A stretch of 7,778 nt of DNA from an uncultured Bacteroidales bacterium (lineage in GTDB: Bacteria; Bacteroidota; Bacteroidia; Bacteroidales; P3). A program made the position numbers and the translations under genes. A model generated the notes under the pieces. That model was given only the letters and a program-made list of their open reading frames with translations. It did not search any database and was not told the DNA's origin. This document shows, piece after piece, positions 1-7,175 of this stretch. The stretch lies in the NCBI GenBank assembly GCA_947176875.1, contig CAMWSI010000032.1, positions 1 through 7,778 of the forward strand, written 5' to 3'. The stretch's first letter is position 1, and each line of letters begins with the position of its first letter.

Positions 1-1
1 T

Positions 2-3000
2 GACAGCGTCTATACGGAGACGGCCGGCGCGTTGCCTTGGGATCCGAAAGTGACGTCGTTCACGGGCACGGAGAATTGCCGCGAGGTGGAGGCGAGCTGT
101 ACGGTGACGTATGCGAAGGAGACGACCTCGACGGGTTACAAGATGGTGGCTTCGACGAATTGCAATATTGCTCAAACGATGTCGCTTCGGTCTCAGTCCC
201 GTATGGCGGCTTCAACTGGTGGGGCGGCGAGTACGATGTCCGTCGGCTCTCAGTCCCGTATGGCCTCCCGTGCTGTTGCCGGCGTATCAATGATGGCAAG
301 TATGGATGATGATATGACGTCCGCAGCTTCCCTGATGTCGATTCAGTCAGCGCAACCTCAGCCTACGGCGGAAACGCCTGCCGCGTCGGAATCCACAGTG
401 GCTACATCTCAAACCGATTGGAGCGAAACACTCTATACGGTGGATTGCAAGGATTCGATAGTGAAACTGGTAAAAGTTTTGGTAGATGAGATGACAGATG
501 AAAAGACGGAAGTCGTTTATGATTCTGTGATTTCTATTTGCAAGATTGCCCAGTTGGGTCAGTCGTATCATATCAGTCGTTGTGATACGACAGAGATTAT
601 GCTTACGGAATATCGTCAGCGGGATACATTGATTAATGTATATGACGAGATGGATGATATCTATATACCGACGCCAACGAAATTGACGGATACGCTTTTG
701 ATTAAGACTTACGACATCCGTTGTCATGCGGTGGATACGGTTTATACGTACGATACGTCCTATACCTCGTTCCGTGCTCAGATGAGCGACACGATTACGA
801 AGTCCGACAGCCTGCGTTACGGCGGTCTGGTCGGTACGGATACGATACTGGAAGTATGTCCGCGCTTGACGCAGACCTACGAGGTTTACAATATGTCGGA
901 TGTGAATCGTCTGCTTGACAGCGCGGCCTATTACTTCGCCGTGGCCGACTCGTTGGCGCGCGATATCGCCAACGGTGTTCCGCGTGCGCCGATCAGTGTG
1001 TTCGTTCCGCAGGATTCGTTGAACGACCTTGATCCGACGGCGCCGTTGCCGGACGACAAGCCGTTGTTCCATGCCATGAGCAACCGGTATGCGGCGCTTG
1101 CCCGCGCGGAGGCCTACCTCAAGCAGGCCGACAGGTACGAGAATGCCATTCTCAAGGGTCAGAACGTCCGTACGCAGGAACACATCTTGGATACGTTGCA
1201 CTTTGTGCTCGACGGTCAGACCTCGTTCGGCTGTACCATCGTGGATACGTTCACGGTAAGCCGCATGCCGATACCTTACTGCCATATCGGTGACACAGGG
1301 GTATTGTACGGCAAGGAGGTCATTCTGTGGACGAAAGAGGGCTATTGCGATGCCGACAGCGCGGCCAAGTCCCACGACCCGTTCCTGAGCCGGGGCGAAT
1401 CGGCTCTGCATGTAGCGTTCAGCTGGCTCGACCCGTTCTACGGCGACTATGCGGGCGGAGTGACGCCTCACGTTTACGGCGACCCGGCGACCGACTTGCC
1501 GCCCGAGCGTTACAACACCACGGGTCACCCGTTGGCCAATGTGAACAACCCGTACTATCTGGCCGACACGTTGGACGGCGATACGCTCTACTTCCCGATA
1601 ACGGTTAAGAACGATGACGCGCGCGATCCTTATGGATGTGCCGTGACGGATACGGTGGCCGTCACGATTTACCGCGGCCACCATATCAGCGGTTACATCA
1701 GCTACAACGGTTTCTGGCATCCGTCCGATAAGGGCATCACGCGTCCGGAAGTGTTGGCGACGCCCGATGTGACGGTCTATGATGCCGATGCGGGCGGTGG
1801 CGTAGGCCGTGACGGAGAACATATGGCCGTAGGCAATGTCAAGTTGAATCTCTACGAGTATGAAACCCACCGGTGGATTGATTCAACAACCTCAGATGCA
1901 GATGGTCTGTTTGCATTCAATCAGTTGGCTCCCACTAATCGTTACTATATAGTGGGTAGTTCACCGCAAAAGACGGCTACGGTAGGTGCCAATGGTGTTA
2001 CCGCCAATGATGCCACGTGGGTACAGCAATATGCCGTGGGTGCTAAGACAGCTCCTGTTAATCCTTTGAGTATGTGGTGGTATGGTGCCAATGTGGACTT
2101 GTCGCTTACACCAGCTTTCACGTTGGGTATTACGTCGAACGATGCTACTTATATTCAGCAGCGTGCCGTAGGTGCCAGCGTTCATTTTAAAGAGAATCTG
2201 GTCAATGAATTGGAGGATTGGGCGCATAGCAATGATACGTTTATGCTTGATAATGATACGCTTCTGCACGTAAGAAGTATCATGCGCGGAGACGCTAACC
2301 GAGACTACAAAGACAATCCGCTCAACTCGCAATTGACGAAAGCCGGTGGTTTACGTCGTTTTGACACCTATAATAGTATAGAAGTGGAAGATCAGATGCG
2401 TTTGATTGACTATCCGATACTGAGTGTCAGCGAAGGTAATATACTGGCCTTCCAGTTGTTCATGCCTTATGATGCTTCAGAGGTAGAGGTTCTCGGTATC
2501 ACGTCGCCTGTGAGCGAGGCCCATGTCGTTTACAACTTCATAGACGATGAGTTGCTGTTCAACTGGATTCGTCCGTCTGCGGTAGAGGTTCATGCCGGCG
2601 ATACGTTGGCCATGCTCAAGATATATTTGAAGCATAAACCTACGAGCCGCATAGACCGCTATTTCCGTCTCAATCCGATCGGTTATGAAGTGACATTATC
2701 CGATTTGAAGATTGATCCGAGTTGGGAAATCGCTTTGCCGGAAATCGCGCTCTTCTACTACGAAGAGTCGAACGACCGCGACAGTCTTGGTTATAATATA
2801 GATTCTGTAGGGTATATACCTACGGGTGCCGGCGACGATAAGGAAGTCATGCTCAAACAGCAAGGCGGCGAGACGGATCAGTCGGAAATCCTGTCCGTCA
2901 TCCCGAACCCGATGAAGACGTGGGCCGATATAACCTATTCGGTATATGGCGACTGCGTTGTCAGCCTGAAACTCTATACCTTGTTGGGCGAGGAAGTCAT

Positions 3001-3151
3001 GGTCATCGTGAACTCCGAGCGTCAGACCGGTCTCTACCGTCGCAATATCACGTCTTCGGGCTTATCGTCGGGCGTCTATGTCCTGCGTCTCGAAACCATC
3101 CGCGACAACTATATGGAGACGGATGTCGTCAAAGTGGTGGTACAGAAGTGA
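2..3151 (+). CDS. Large T9SS-secreted multidomain surface protein, C-terminal part (5' end outside window)
   Basis: The frame is open from base 2, so the TTG at 32 is not taken as the start; about 1049 residues are visible. Numbering residues from base 32, the order is: end of a beta domain (ENCREVEASCTVTY); a Ser/Ala/Met-rich linker (about 45-125); a region with many DT/DS pairs; a conserved partly helical region (about 258-404); a beta domain ending in TDTVAVTIY; a CNA-B/SdrD-like beta sandwich (552-648, ISGYISYNG to YYIVG); two dockerin-like repeats (VTANDATWVQQYAVG at 656, ITSNDATYIQQRAVG at 700) followed by GDANRD; a cohesin-like domain (about 798-911, FQLFMPYDASEVEVLGI); and a T9SS type A sorting domain (953-1039, with PNPM, LYTLLGEEV and SSGVYVLRL, ending VVKVVVQK). 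The sorting domain implies export across the outer membrane and anchoring or release at the surface. The ligand is unknown. It is a paralogue of the next gene. The architecture is well supported; an adhesin or scaffold role is inference. Confidence 0.88.
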   Translation, partial: DSVYTETAGALPWDPKVTSFTGTENCREVEASCTVTYAKETTSTGYKMVASTNCNIAQTMSLRSQSRMAASTGGAASTMSVGSQSRMASRAVAGVSMMASMDDDMTSAASLMSIQSAQPQPTAETPAASESTVATSQTDWSETLYTVDCKDSIVKLVKVLVDEMTDEKTEVVYDSVISICKIAQLGQSYHISRCDTTEIMLTEYRQRDTLINVYDEMDDIYIPTPTKLTDTLLIKTYDIRCHAVDTVYTYDTSYTSFRAQMSDTITKSDSLRYGGLVGTDTILEVCPRLTQTYEVYNMSDVNRLLDSAAYYFAVADSLARDIANGVPRAPISVFVPQDSLNDLDPTAPLPDDKPLFHAMSNRYAALARAEAYLKQADRYENAILKGQNVRTQEHILDTLHFVLDGQTSFGCTIVDTFTVSRMPIPYCHIGDTGVLYGKEVILWTKEGYCDADSAAKSHDPFLSRGESALHVAFSWLDPFYGDYAGGVTPHVYGDPATDLPPERYNTTGHPLANVNNPYYLADTLDGDTLYFPITVKNDDARDPYGCAVTDTVAVTIYRGHHISGYISYNGFWHPSDKGITRPEVLATPDVTVYDADAGGGVGRDGEHMAVGNVKLNLYEYETHRWIDSTTSDADGLFAFNQLAPTNRYYIVGSSPQKTATVGANGVTANDATWVQQYAVGAKTAPVNPLSMWWYGANVDLSLTPAFTLGITSNDATYIQQRAVGASVHFKENLVNELEDWAHSNDTFMLDNDTLLHVRSIMRGDANRDYKDNPLNSQLTKAGGLRRFDTYNSIEVEDQMRLIDYPILSVSEGNILAFQLFMPYDASEVEVLGITSPVSEAHVVYNFIDDELLFNWIRPSAVEVHAGDTLAMLKIYLKHKPTSRIDRYFRLNPIGYEVTLSDLKIDPSWEIALPEIALFYYEESNDRDSLGYNIDSVGYIPTGAGDDKEVMLKQQGGETDQSEILSVIPNPMKTWADITYSVYGDCVVSLKLYTLLGEEVMVIVNSERQTGLYRRNITSSGLSSGVYVLRLETIRDNYMETDVVKVVVQK
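179..292 (+). repeat. Imperfect 57-bp tandem repeat in the linker of the first gene
   Basis: Two 19-codon units start at 179 and 236 and encode MSLRSQSRMAAS and MSVGSQSRMASR followed by less similar Ala/Gly/Ser-rich sequence. A 17-bp stretch (TCTCAGTCCCGTATGGC) is identical at 191-207 and 248-264. The repeat keeps the frame, so copy-number change would alter linker length without breaking the protein. Confidence 0.75.
804..900 (+). repeat. Paralogue-shared segment, copy 1 (partner 4711-4807)
   Basis: This 97-bp stretch matches 4711-4807 with 7 differences counted by eye (about 93%). It encodes SLRYGGLVGTDTILE and the following CPRLTQTYEVY. It marks the start of detectable homology between the two large genes; upstream of it their sequences differ. 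Confidence 0.8.
1244..1767 (+). repeat. Near-identical 524-bp module, copy 1 (partner 5163-5686)
   Basis: At a constant offset of 3919 this block matches 5163-5686 with 10 differences (about 98%). Nine are synonymous; the one change is Phe to Leu in the NGFWH/NGLWH motif. Positions 1334-1638 are identical over 305 bp. The block covers the beta domain from DTFTVSRMP to the start of the CNA-B-like domain. Identity falls sharply just after 1767 and before 1244. It is GC-rich (79 of 120 bases in 1341-1460). Confidence 0.95.
3113..3149 (+). repeat. Identical 37-bp 3' end, copy 1 (partner 7017-7053)
   Basis: The last codons (METDVVKVVVQK) and the first base of the stop codon are base-for-base identical in the two large genes, although the rest of the sorting domains differ at many positions. 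The segment lies in the last strand of the T9SS sorting domain. Confidence 0.85.
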
Positions 3152-3175
3152 GGGAAGAAACATAAATGCTTGTCG

Positions 3176-3208
3176 GGGGTACATGGGTCATGTACCCCTT
3201 TTATTATT
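3176..3208 (+). terminator. Intrinsic terminator after the first large gene
   Basis: A perfect 10-bp stem (GGGGTACATG, 3176-3185, with CATGTACCCC, 3189-3198) closes a 3-base GGT loop and is followed by TTTTATTATT. It starts 25 bases after the TGA stop of the upstream gene. It should end that transcript and argues against co-transcription with the downstream paralogue. Confidence 0.9.
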
Positions 3209-3212
3209 GAAA

Positions 3213-3220
3213 TACTTTTG
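3213..3220 (+). promoter_or_regulatory. Candidate Bacteroidota -7 promoter element (TACTTTTG)
   Basis: TACTTTTG matches the TAnnTTTG -7 consensus of Bacteroidota primary-sigma promoters and lies 22 bases before the chosen ATG at 3243. I saw no clear -33 TTTG at the expected distance; that region is the terminator stem. If used, transcription would begin near 3227, which leaves the ATG at 3225 outside the message or at its very edge and favours 3243. Confidence 0.5.
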
Positions 3221-3242
3221 CCGTATGTTGAAACACTGGATT

Positions 3243-6200
3243 ATGAAAATCTGTGGGGTATCGTTTTTGTATTTCGTGTTCTTTATCGGTGTTCTTAGCG
3301 AACCTGTTTCGGCAGGTCCTTGGAATGAGGACACAACATTCGCTAATAATCTTGACAGTTGTTCTTTCGATATACCGCCGATGCGCGATACGTTGGTATG
3401 CCAGAATGAATTGGTACGTTTGTTTCAGGCTGGCGACAGGTACACAGGGCAGTCAGGATATGCAGTTGCCTGGTATGATAGTCTCAACGATCAACCCTTG
3501 ATACCAACCAATGTTTATGGGGAATTTCGCCATACTTATTCCAATTCGTATTATCTGACGGTTACCGATTTGGCTACCGGTTGCATCTACCGCGACACCG
3601 TTCATGTGGAGATTGATTCGTTACCCATAATAGTTTTACCGGATACGCTCGTGACGTGTACCGGCAATGAGGTGACGTTCGATTTCGCTGACGAAGCCGT
3701 GCGTTATTATGATGAATTGGAATGGACCGATAAATATAGTGCGACGCGCATTAGAGGCAGGTATGATATTAACCCGACGTTCATTTATTATGATGATTTT
3801 ATGGAGGGTTATAGTGTGGCGGATTTGTTTGTAACCGGGAAAGGTGCATGTACCCGTCATGAATCCAATCATTCCATGGTTGTAATATTGGGAGAATTTT
3901 TCGATTTGGGATTGCGGTCGACTGTATCAGGTTGTTCCGGAGAGGACGGCGTAACGATTGAGTTTGAATCTCCTTATAGAGATAATGCGTTAGACTACTA
4001 TTGGATACAGGATGGTCAGCAGATTCGGAGTGAGCGGATGCATCGGGACGGACTGGAAAGGGATTCGACCTATCGTTATGTCGATACGTTGGTGGCCATT
4101 TCGTTGGATGGGTGCAAGCGGGTGGAGCGGGTTCGTATAACGCTTTATCGTCGTCCGTTTATTTATAATGCGGAATACGATACGATAAATCTTGGTGATG
4201 GGATTACGTTGGAAGCAGTTTGTGATGCGTCTCCCGCCAGAAATCCTAAGTTACAGTGGTTTGAGATTCAAACCGATGGCAATCCGCTTAAAATAACTGA
4301 AGGGGTTGGATCCGTCAATGTAACACCGACCTACACGACCACTTATATCGCCATGAATATTCCTGCCGTCATGTCCAGTTGTAACGCCAACGATACGGTA
4401 ACCGTTGTCGTCATCAATGGAACGAAGACACCGTCTGATTTTGGGTTGAGCGATACGGTCATGTGCGATTTCAGCTGCTTGACATTAGGATTACCCTATG
4501 ATGACGGTCAGCGCTTGGCGGACATACAATGGTATTTGACGGATGATTTTTCTTTCGTTTGCCGTGATACGGTAATAGGTTGCATCAAATATAATTATGC
4601 CGATACGGTTTATGCCACCGATACATTGTACGGAACCGCTGGCATGATTTTGTCTCGTGATACGAATATGACGGCATATGTATCATATATAACGGATGAG
4701 ATTGTGATATCCGACAGCCTGCGTTACGGCGGCCTGGTCGGTACGGATACGATACTGGAAATATGTCCGCGTCTGACGCAGACCTATGAGGTTTACAAAA
4801 TGTCAGACGTAGTGCGTCTGCGCGACAGCGCGGCCTATTATTTCGGCGTGGCTGACTCTCTGGACCGTCAGTTGGCTGTCGATATGGCGAACGGCACACG
4901 CCGTCCATCGATAGAAGTATTCGTTTTACAGGATACATTGGCGATGTTGGATGCTGATGCGCCATTGCCTGATGATAATCCGATTTATCATGCCCATAGC
5001 CATCCTTATGCGGCTCGAGCCCGTGCGGAAGCCTACCTCAAGCAAGCTGTTCGGTATGAGACAGCTATAGCCAAGGGACAAAATATCCGGTTGCGGGAAC
5101 ATATGTTGGATACGTTACATTTTGTATTGTATGGTCGGACGAATACGGGAGATTTTATTACCGATACGTTCACGGTGAGCCGCATGCCGATACCTTACTG
5201 CCATATCGGCGACACAGGGGTATTGTACGGCAAGGAGGTCATTCTGTGGACTAAAGAGGGCTATTGCGATGCCGACAGCGCGGCCAAGTCCCACGACCCG
5301 TTCCTGAGCCGGGGCGAATCGGCTCTGCATGTAGCGTTCAGCTGGCTCGACCCGTTCTACGGCGACTATGCGGGCGGAGTGACGCCTCACGTTTACGGCG
5401 ACCCGGCGACCGACTTGCCGCCCGAGCGTTACAACACCACGGGTCACCCGTTGGCCAATGTGAACAACCCGTACTATCTGGCCGACACGTTGGACGGCGA
5501 TACGCTCTACTTCCCGATAACGGTTAAGAACGATGACGCGCGCGATCCTTATGGATGCGCCGTGACGGATACGGTGGCCGTCACGATTTACCGTGGCCAC
5601 CACATCAGCGGTTACATCAGCTACAACGGCTTGTGGCATCCGTCCGACAAGGGCATCACGCGACCGGAAGTGTTGGCGACGCCCGACGAACCGGTTACCG
5701 ACGCCGACGCGGGCCTCTATGGCCAGGGACGCCATGGAACCCACATGCCGCTTGGTAATGTCAGACTCGACCTTTATGAATACGGCACGAACAAGCGGAT
5801 TGACTCCGCGAGATCCGATGAAGACGGTTTGTTCACGTTCACGCAATTGGTAACCACGGGGCGTTACTTTGTAGATGCCTATTCGCCACAGAAAAAGGTT
5901 CATCTCGGTTTGAGTGGTATTTCGGCGCATGATGCATCTTGGATTCAGCAGTACGCCATCGGTGCCATGCCTACCCCTCCAAATCCGTTGAGTATGTGGT
6001 GGTATGCGGCCAACGTCGATTTGTCCGAATCGCCTATCCTTACAAAGGGTATCTCGGCCAACGACGCCAGTGCGGTGCAGCAGGTGGCTATCGGTGCCAT
6101 GACGCAATACGTGAAAAATCTTGTCATCCCGATTGACGATTGGGCTTATAGCAACGATACATTCATGCTTGCCGACGATACACATTTACATGTGCGGGGC

Positions 6201-7055
6201 ATTATGCGTGGCGATGCCAACCGCAGTTATGAAGGATATGAACTCAATTCTCAATTGACTAAGTCGGGAAAAATACATCGTTTCGATACCTATGGCAACA
6301 TTGGGGTGGAAAACAGGGACCGCATCATCGATTACCCGATATTGAGCGTTAGCGAAGGCGATATACGGGCCTTTCAGTTGTTCATGCCATACGATGCGTC
6401 GAAAGTGGAGATTCTCGGCGTTTCGTCGCCTGTGGCTGAAGCCAATGTAGTTTACAACTTTATAAACGACGAGTTGCTGTTTAATTGGATATGTCCGTAT
6501 CCGGTGGAGGTTCATACCGGCGATACGTTGGCCATGCTCAAACTCCATCTCCAACATAGGTCTGTGAGCCGTATCGACCGCTGCTTCCGTCTCAATCCGA
6601 CCGGTTATGAAGTGACATTATCCGATTTGCAGATTGATCCGGGTTGGCGGATCGCATTGCCGGAAGTGACGTTCTATGACGATGAAAAGTATCTTGAAAG
6701 TGATAGTTCGGATTTCAATGAGGTAGCGTCAAGTACAATAGATGGAGAAATCCGTTTTGAGCGACAGGACGGTAAATCCGGTTTGCCTGAAATCGTATCG
6801 GTAGTTCCGAATCCAATGCAGGCCAGAGCCGAAATCACATATTCAGTTTACGACGAGGGCATCGTGAACCTTAAACTATATACGGTTTTGGGCGAAGAAG
6901 TCAGGTCTGTCGTAAATTCTGAACGTCAGTCGGGTACGAATCATCGTGATATTGTGGTTTCCGATTTGCCGACCGGTATATATGTCCTTCGTTTGGAGGT
7001 CTTACGCGACAACTTCATGGAGACGGATGTCGTCAAAGTGGTGGTACAGAAGTAA
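3243..7055 (+). CDS. T9SS-secreted multidomain surface protein with Ig-like, CNA-B-like, dockerin-like and cohesin-like domains
   Basis: 1270 residues. The ATG at 3243 gives a good signal peptide: MKICG, a hydrophobic core (FLYFVFFIGVL), and a VSA/G cleavage site after residue 24. Earlier in-frame ATGs at 3078 and 3183 lie in the upstream gene and in a terminator stem; 3225 is possible but less likely. Next come several Ig/PKD-like beta domains (about 25-480, strands such as YSNSYYLTVTD and DTVHVEI); a conserved uncharacterised region (490-640); a beta domain ending TDTVAVTIY; a CNA-B/SdrD-like domain (788-886); dockerin-like repeats at 893 and 937 (ISAHDASWIQQYAIG, ISANDASAVQQVAIG); GDANRS; a cohesin-like domain (1035-1149); and a T9SS type A sorting domain (1183-1270: PNPM, LYTVLGEEV, TGIYVLRL, VVKVVVQK). 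Export by Sec then T9SS is well supported. Surface adhesion or scaffolding is inference; no catalytic motif was seen. Confidence 0.92.
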   Translation: MKICGVSFLYFVFFIGVLSEPVSAGPWNEDTTFANNLDSCSFDIPPMRDTLVCQNELVRLFQAGDRYTGQSGYAVAWYDSLNDQPLIPTNVYGEFRHTYSNSYYLTVTDLATGCIYRDTVHVEIDSLPIIVLPDTLVTCTGNEVTFDFADEAVRYYDELEWTDKYSATRIRGRYDINPTFIYYDDFMEGYSVADLFVTGKGACTRHESNHSMVVILGEFFDLGLRSTVSGCSGEDGVTIEFESPYRDNALDYYWIQDGQQIRSERMHRDGLERDSTYRYVDTLVAISLDGCKRVERVRITLYRRPFIYNAEYDTINLGDGITLEAVCDASPARNPKLQWFEIQTDGNPLKITEGVGSVNVTPTYTTTYIAMNIPAVMSSCNANDTVTVVVINGTKTPSDFGLSDTVMCDFSCLTLGLPYDDGQRLADIQWYLTDDFSFVCRDTVIGCIKYNYADTVYATDTLYGTAGMILSRDTNMTAYVSYITDEIVISDSLRYGGLVGTDTILEICPRLTQTYEVYKMSDVVRLRDSAAYYFGVADSLDRQLAVDMANGTRRPSIEVFVLQDTLAMLDADAPLPDDNPIYHAHSHPYAARARAEAYLKQAVRYETAIAKGQNIRLREHMLDTLHFVLYGRTNTGDFITDTFTVSRMPIPYCHIGDTGVLYGKEVILWTKEGYCDADSAAKSHDPFLSRGESALHVAFSWLDPFYGDYAGGVTPHVYGDPATDLPPERYNTTGHPLANVNNPYYLADTLDGDTLYFPITVKNDDARDPYGCAVTDTVAVTIYRGHHISGYISYNGLWHPSDKGITRPEVLATPDEPVTDADAGLYGQGRHGTHMPLGNVRLDLYEYGTNKRIDSARSDEDGLFTFTQLVTTGRYFVDAYSPQKKVHLGLSGISAHDASWIQQYAIGAMPTPPNPLSMWWYAANVDLSESPILTKGISANDASAVQQVAIGAMTQYVKNLVIPIDDWAYSNDTFMLADDTHLHVRGIMRGDANRSYEGYELNSQLTKSGKIHRFDTYGNIGVENRDRIIDYPILSVSEGDIRAFQLFMPYDASKVEILGVSSPVAEANVVYNFINDELLFNWICPYPVEVHTGDTLAMLKLHLQHRSVSRIDRCFRLNPTGYEVTLSDLQIDPGWRIALPEVTFYDDEKYLESDSSDFNEVASSTIDGEIRFERQDGKSGLPEIVSVVPNPMQARAEITYSVYDEGIVNLKLYTVLGEEVRSVVNSERQSGTNHRDIVVSDLPTGIYVLRLEVLRDNFMETDVVKVVVQK
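4711..4807 (+). repeat. Paralogue-shared segment, copy 2 (partner 804-900)
   Basis: Matches 804-900 with 7 differences in 97 bp. The offset here is 3907, against 3919 in the larger block, so the intervening sequence carries a net 12-bp (4-codon) insertion in this gene. Confidence 0.8.
5163..5686 (+). repeat. Near-identical 524-bp module, copy 2 (partner 1244-1767)
   Basis: Partner of the block at 1244-1767: 10 differences in 524 bp, almost all at third codon positions. The sequence just upstream (5100-5162) and just downstream (from 5687) is clearly more diverged from the first gene, so the edges of the conserved block are abrupt. Confidence 0.95.
7017..7053 (+). repeat. Identical 37-bp 3' end, copy 2 (partner 3113-3149)
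   Basis: Same 37 bases as at 3113-3149, ending at the first base of the TAA stop. After the stop codon the two genes have unrelated 3' flanks and different terminator hairpins. Confidence 0.85.
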
Positions 7056-7096
7056 GGAAAGGGAGGCCTCCGGCAGGCGGAGCGACAGGTAAGATG

Positions 7097-7133
7097 AGGG
7101 CGTATGGTGTTGAGCCATGCGCCCTTTGCATTT
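7097..7133 (+). terminator. Intrinsic terminator after the second large gene
   Basis: An 11-bp stem with one G-U pair (AGGGCGTATGG, 7097-7107, with CCATGCGCCCT, 7115-7125) closes a 7-base loop and is followed by TTGCATTT. It begins 41 bases after the TAA stop. Read from the other strand the hairpin lacks a T-run, so it probably serves mainly the plus-strand gene, not the convergent integrase. Confidence 0.75.
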
Positions 7134-7175
7134 ATGAAACCGGTCCGGGCAAGCGGTTGGAGCGGAGAAGTATTG

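Noticed and set aside
1327..1608. Duplicate plus-strand short frames inside the conserved module (also at 5264-5527)
   Set aside because: Their near-identity follows from the DNA identity of the block. They read the wrong frame of a clear coding sequence and have Arg/Pro-rich translations of the GC-rich shadow type.
347..1870. Long minus-strand open frame (507 codons) opposite the first large gene
   Set aside because: It is antisense to a well-supported gene, is rich in Arg/Val/Ile, shows no domain, and recurs at 5115-6185 only because the plus-strand module is duplicated.
3078..3242. In-frame upstream ATGs (3078, 3183, 3225) as starts of the second large gene
   Set aside because: 3078 overlaps the upstream gene, and both 3078 and 3183 would make the terminator stem coding. 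3225 is only five bases after the -7 element. The signal peptide begins cleanly at 3243; 3225 remains a weak alternative.
5163..5686. Template/variable repeat pair of a diversity-generating retroelement
   Set aside because: The 10 differences are not concentrated at adenines and are almost all silent, and no reverse transcriptase is present.
7062..7071. Palindrome GGAGGCCTCC, with a small CTCCG/CGGAG hairpin next to it, as an attachment site or terminator
   Set aside because: It is a short GC palindrome with no T-run and no second copy in the window. Chance cannot be excluded and no core site could be defined.
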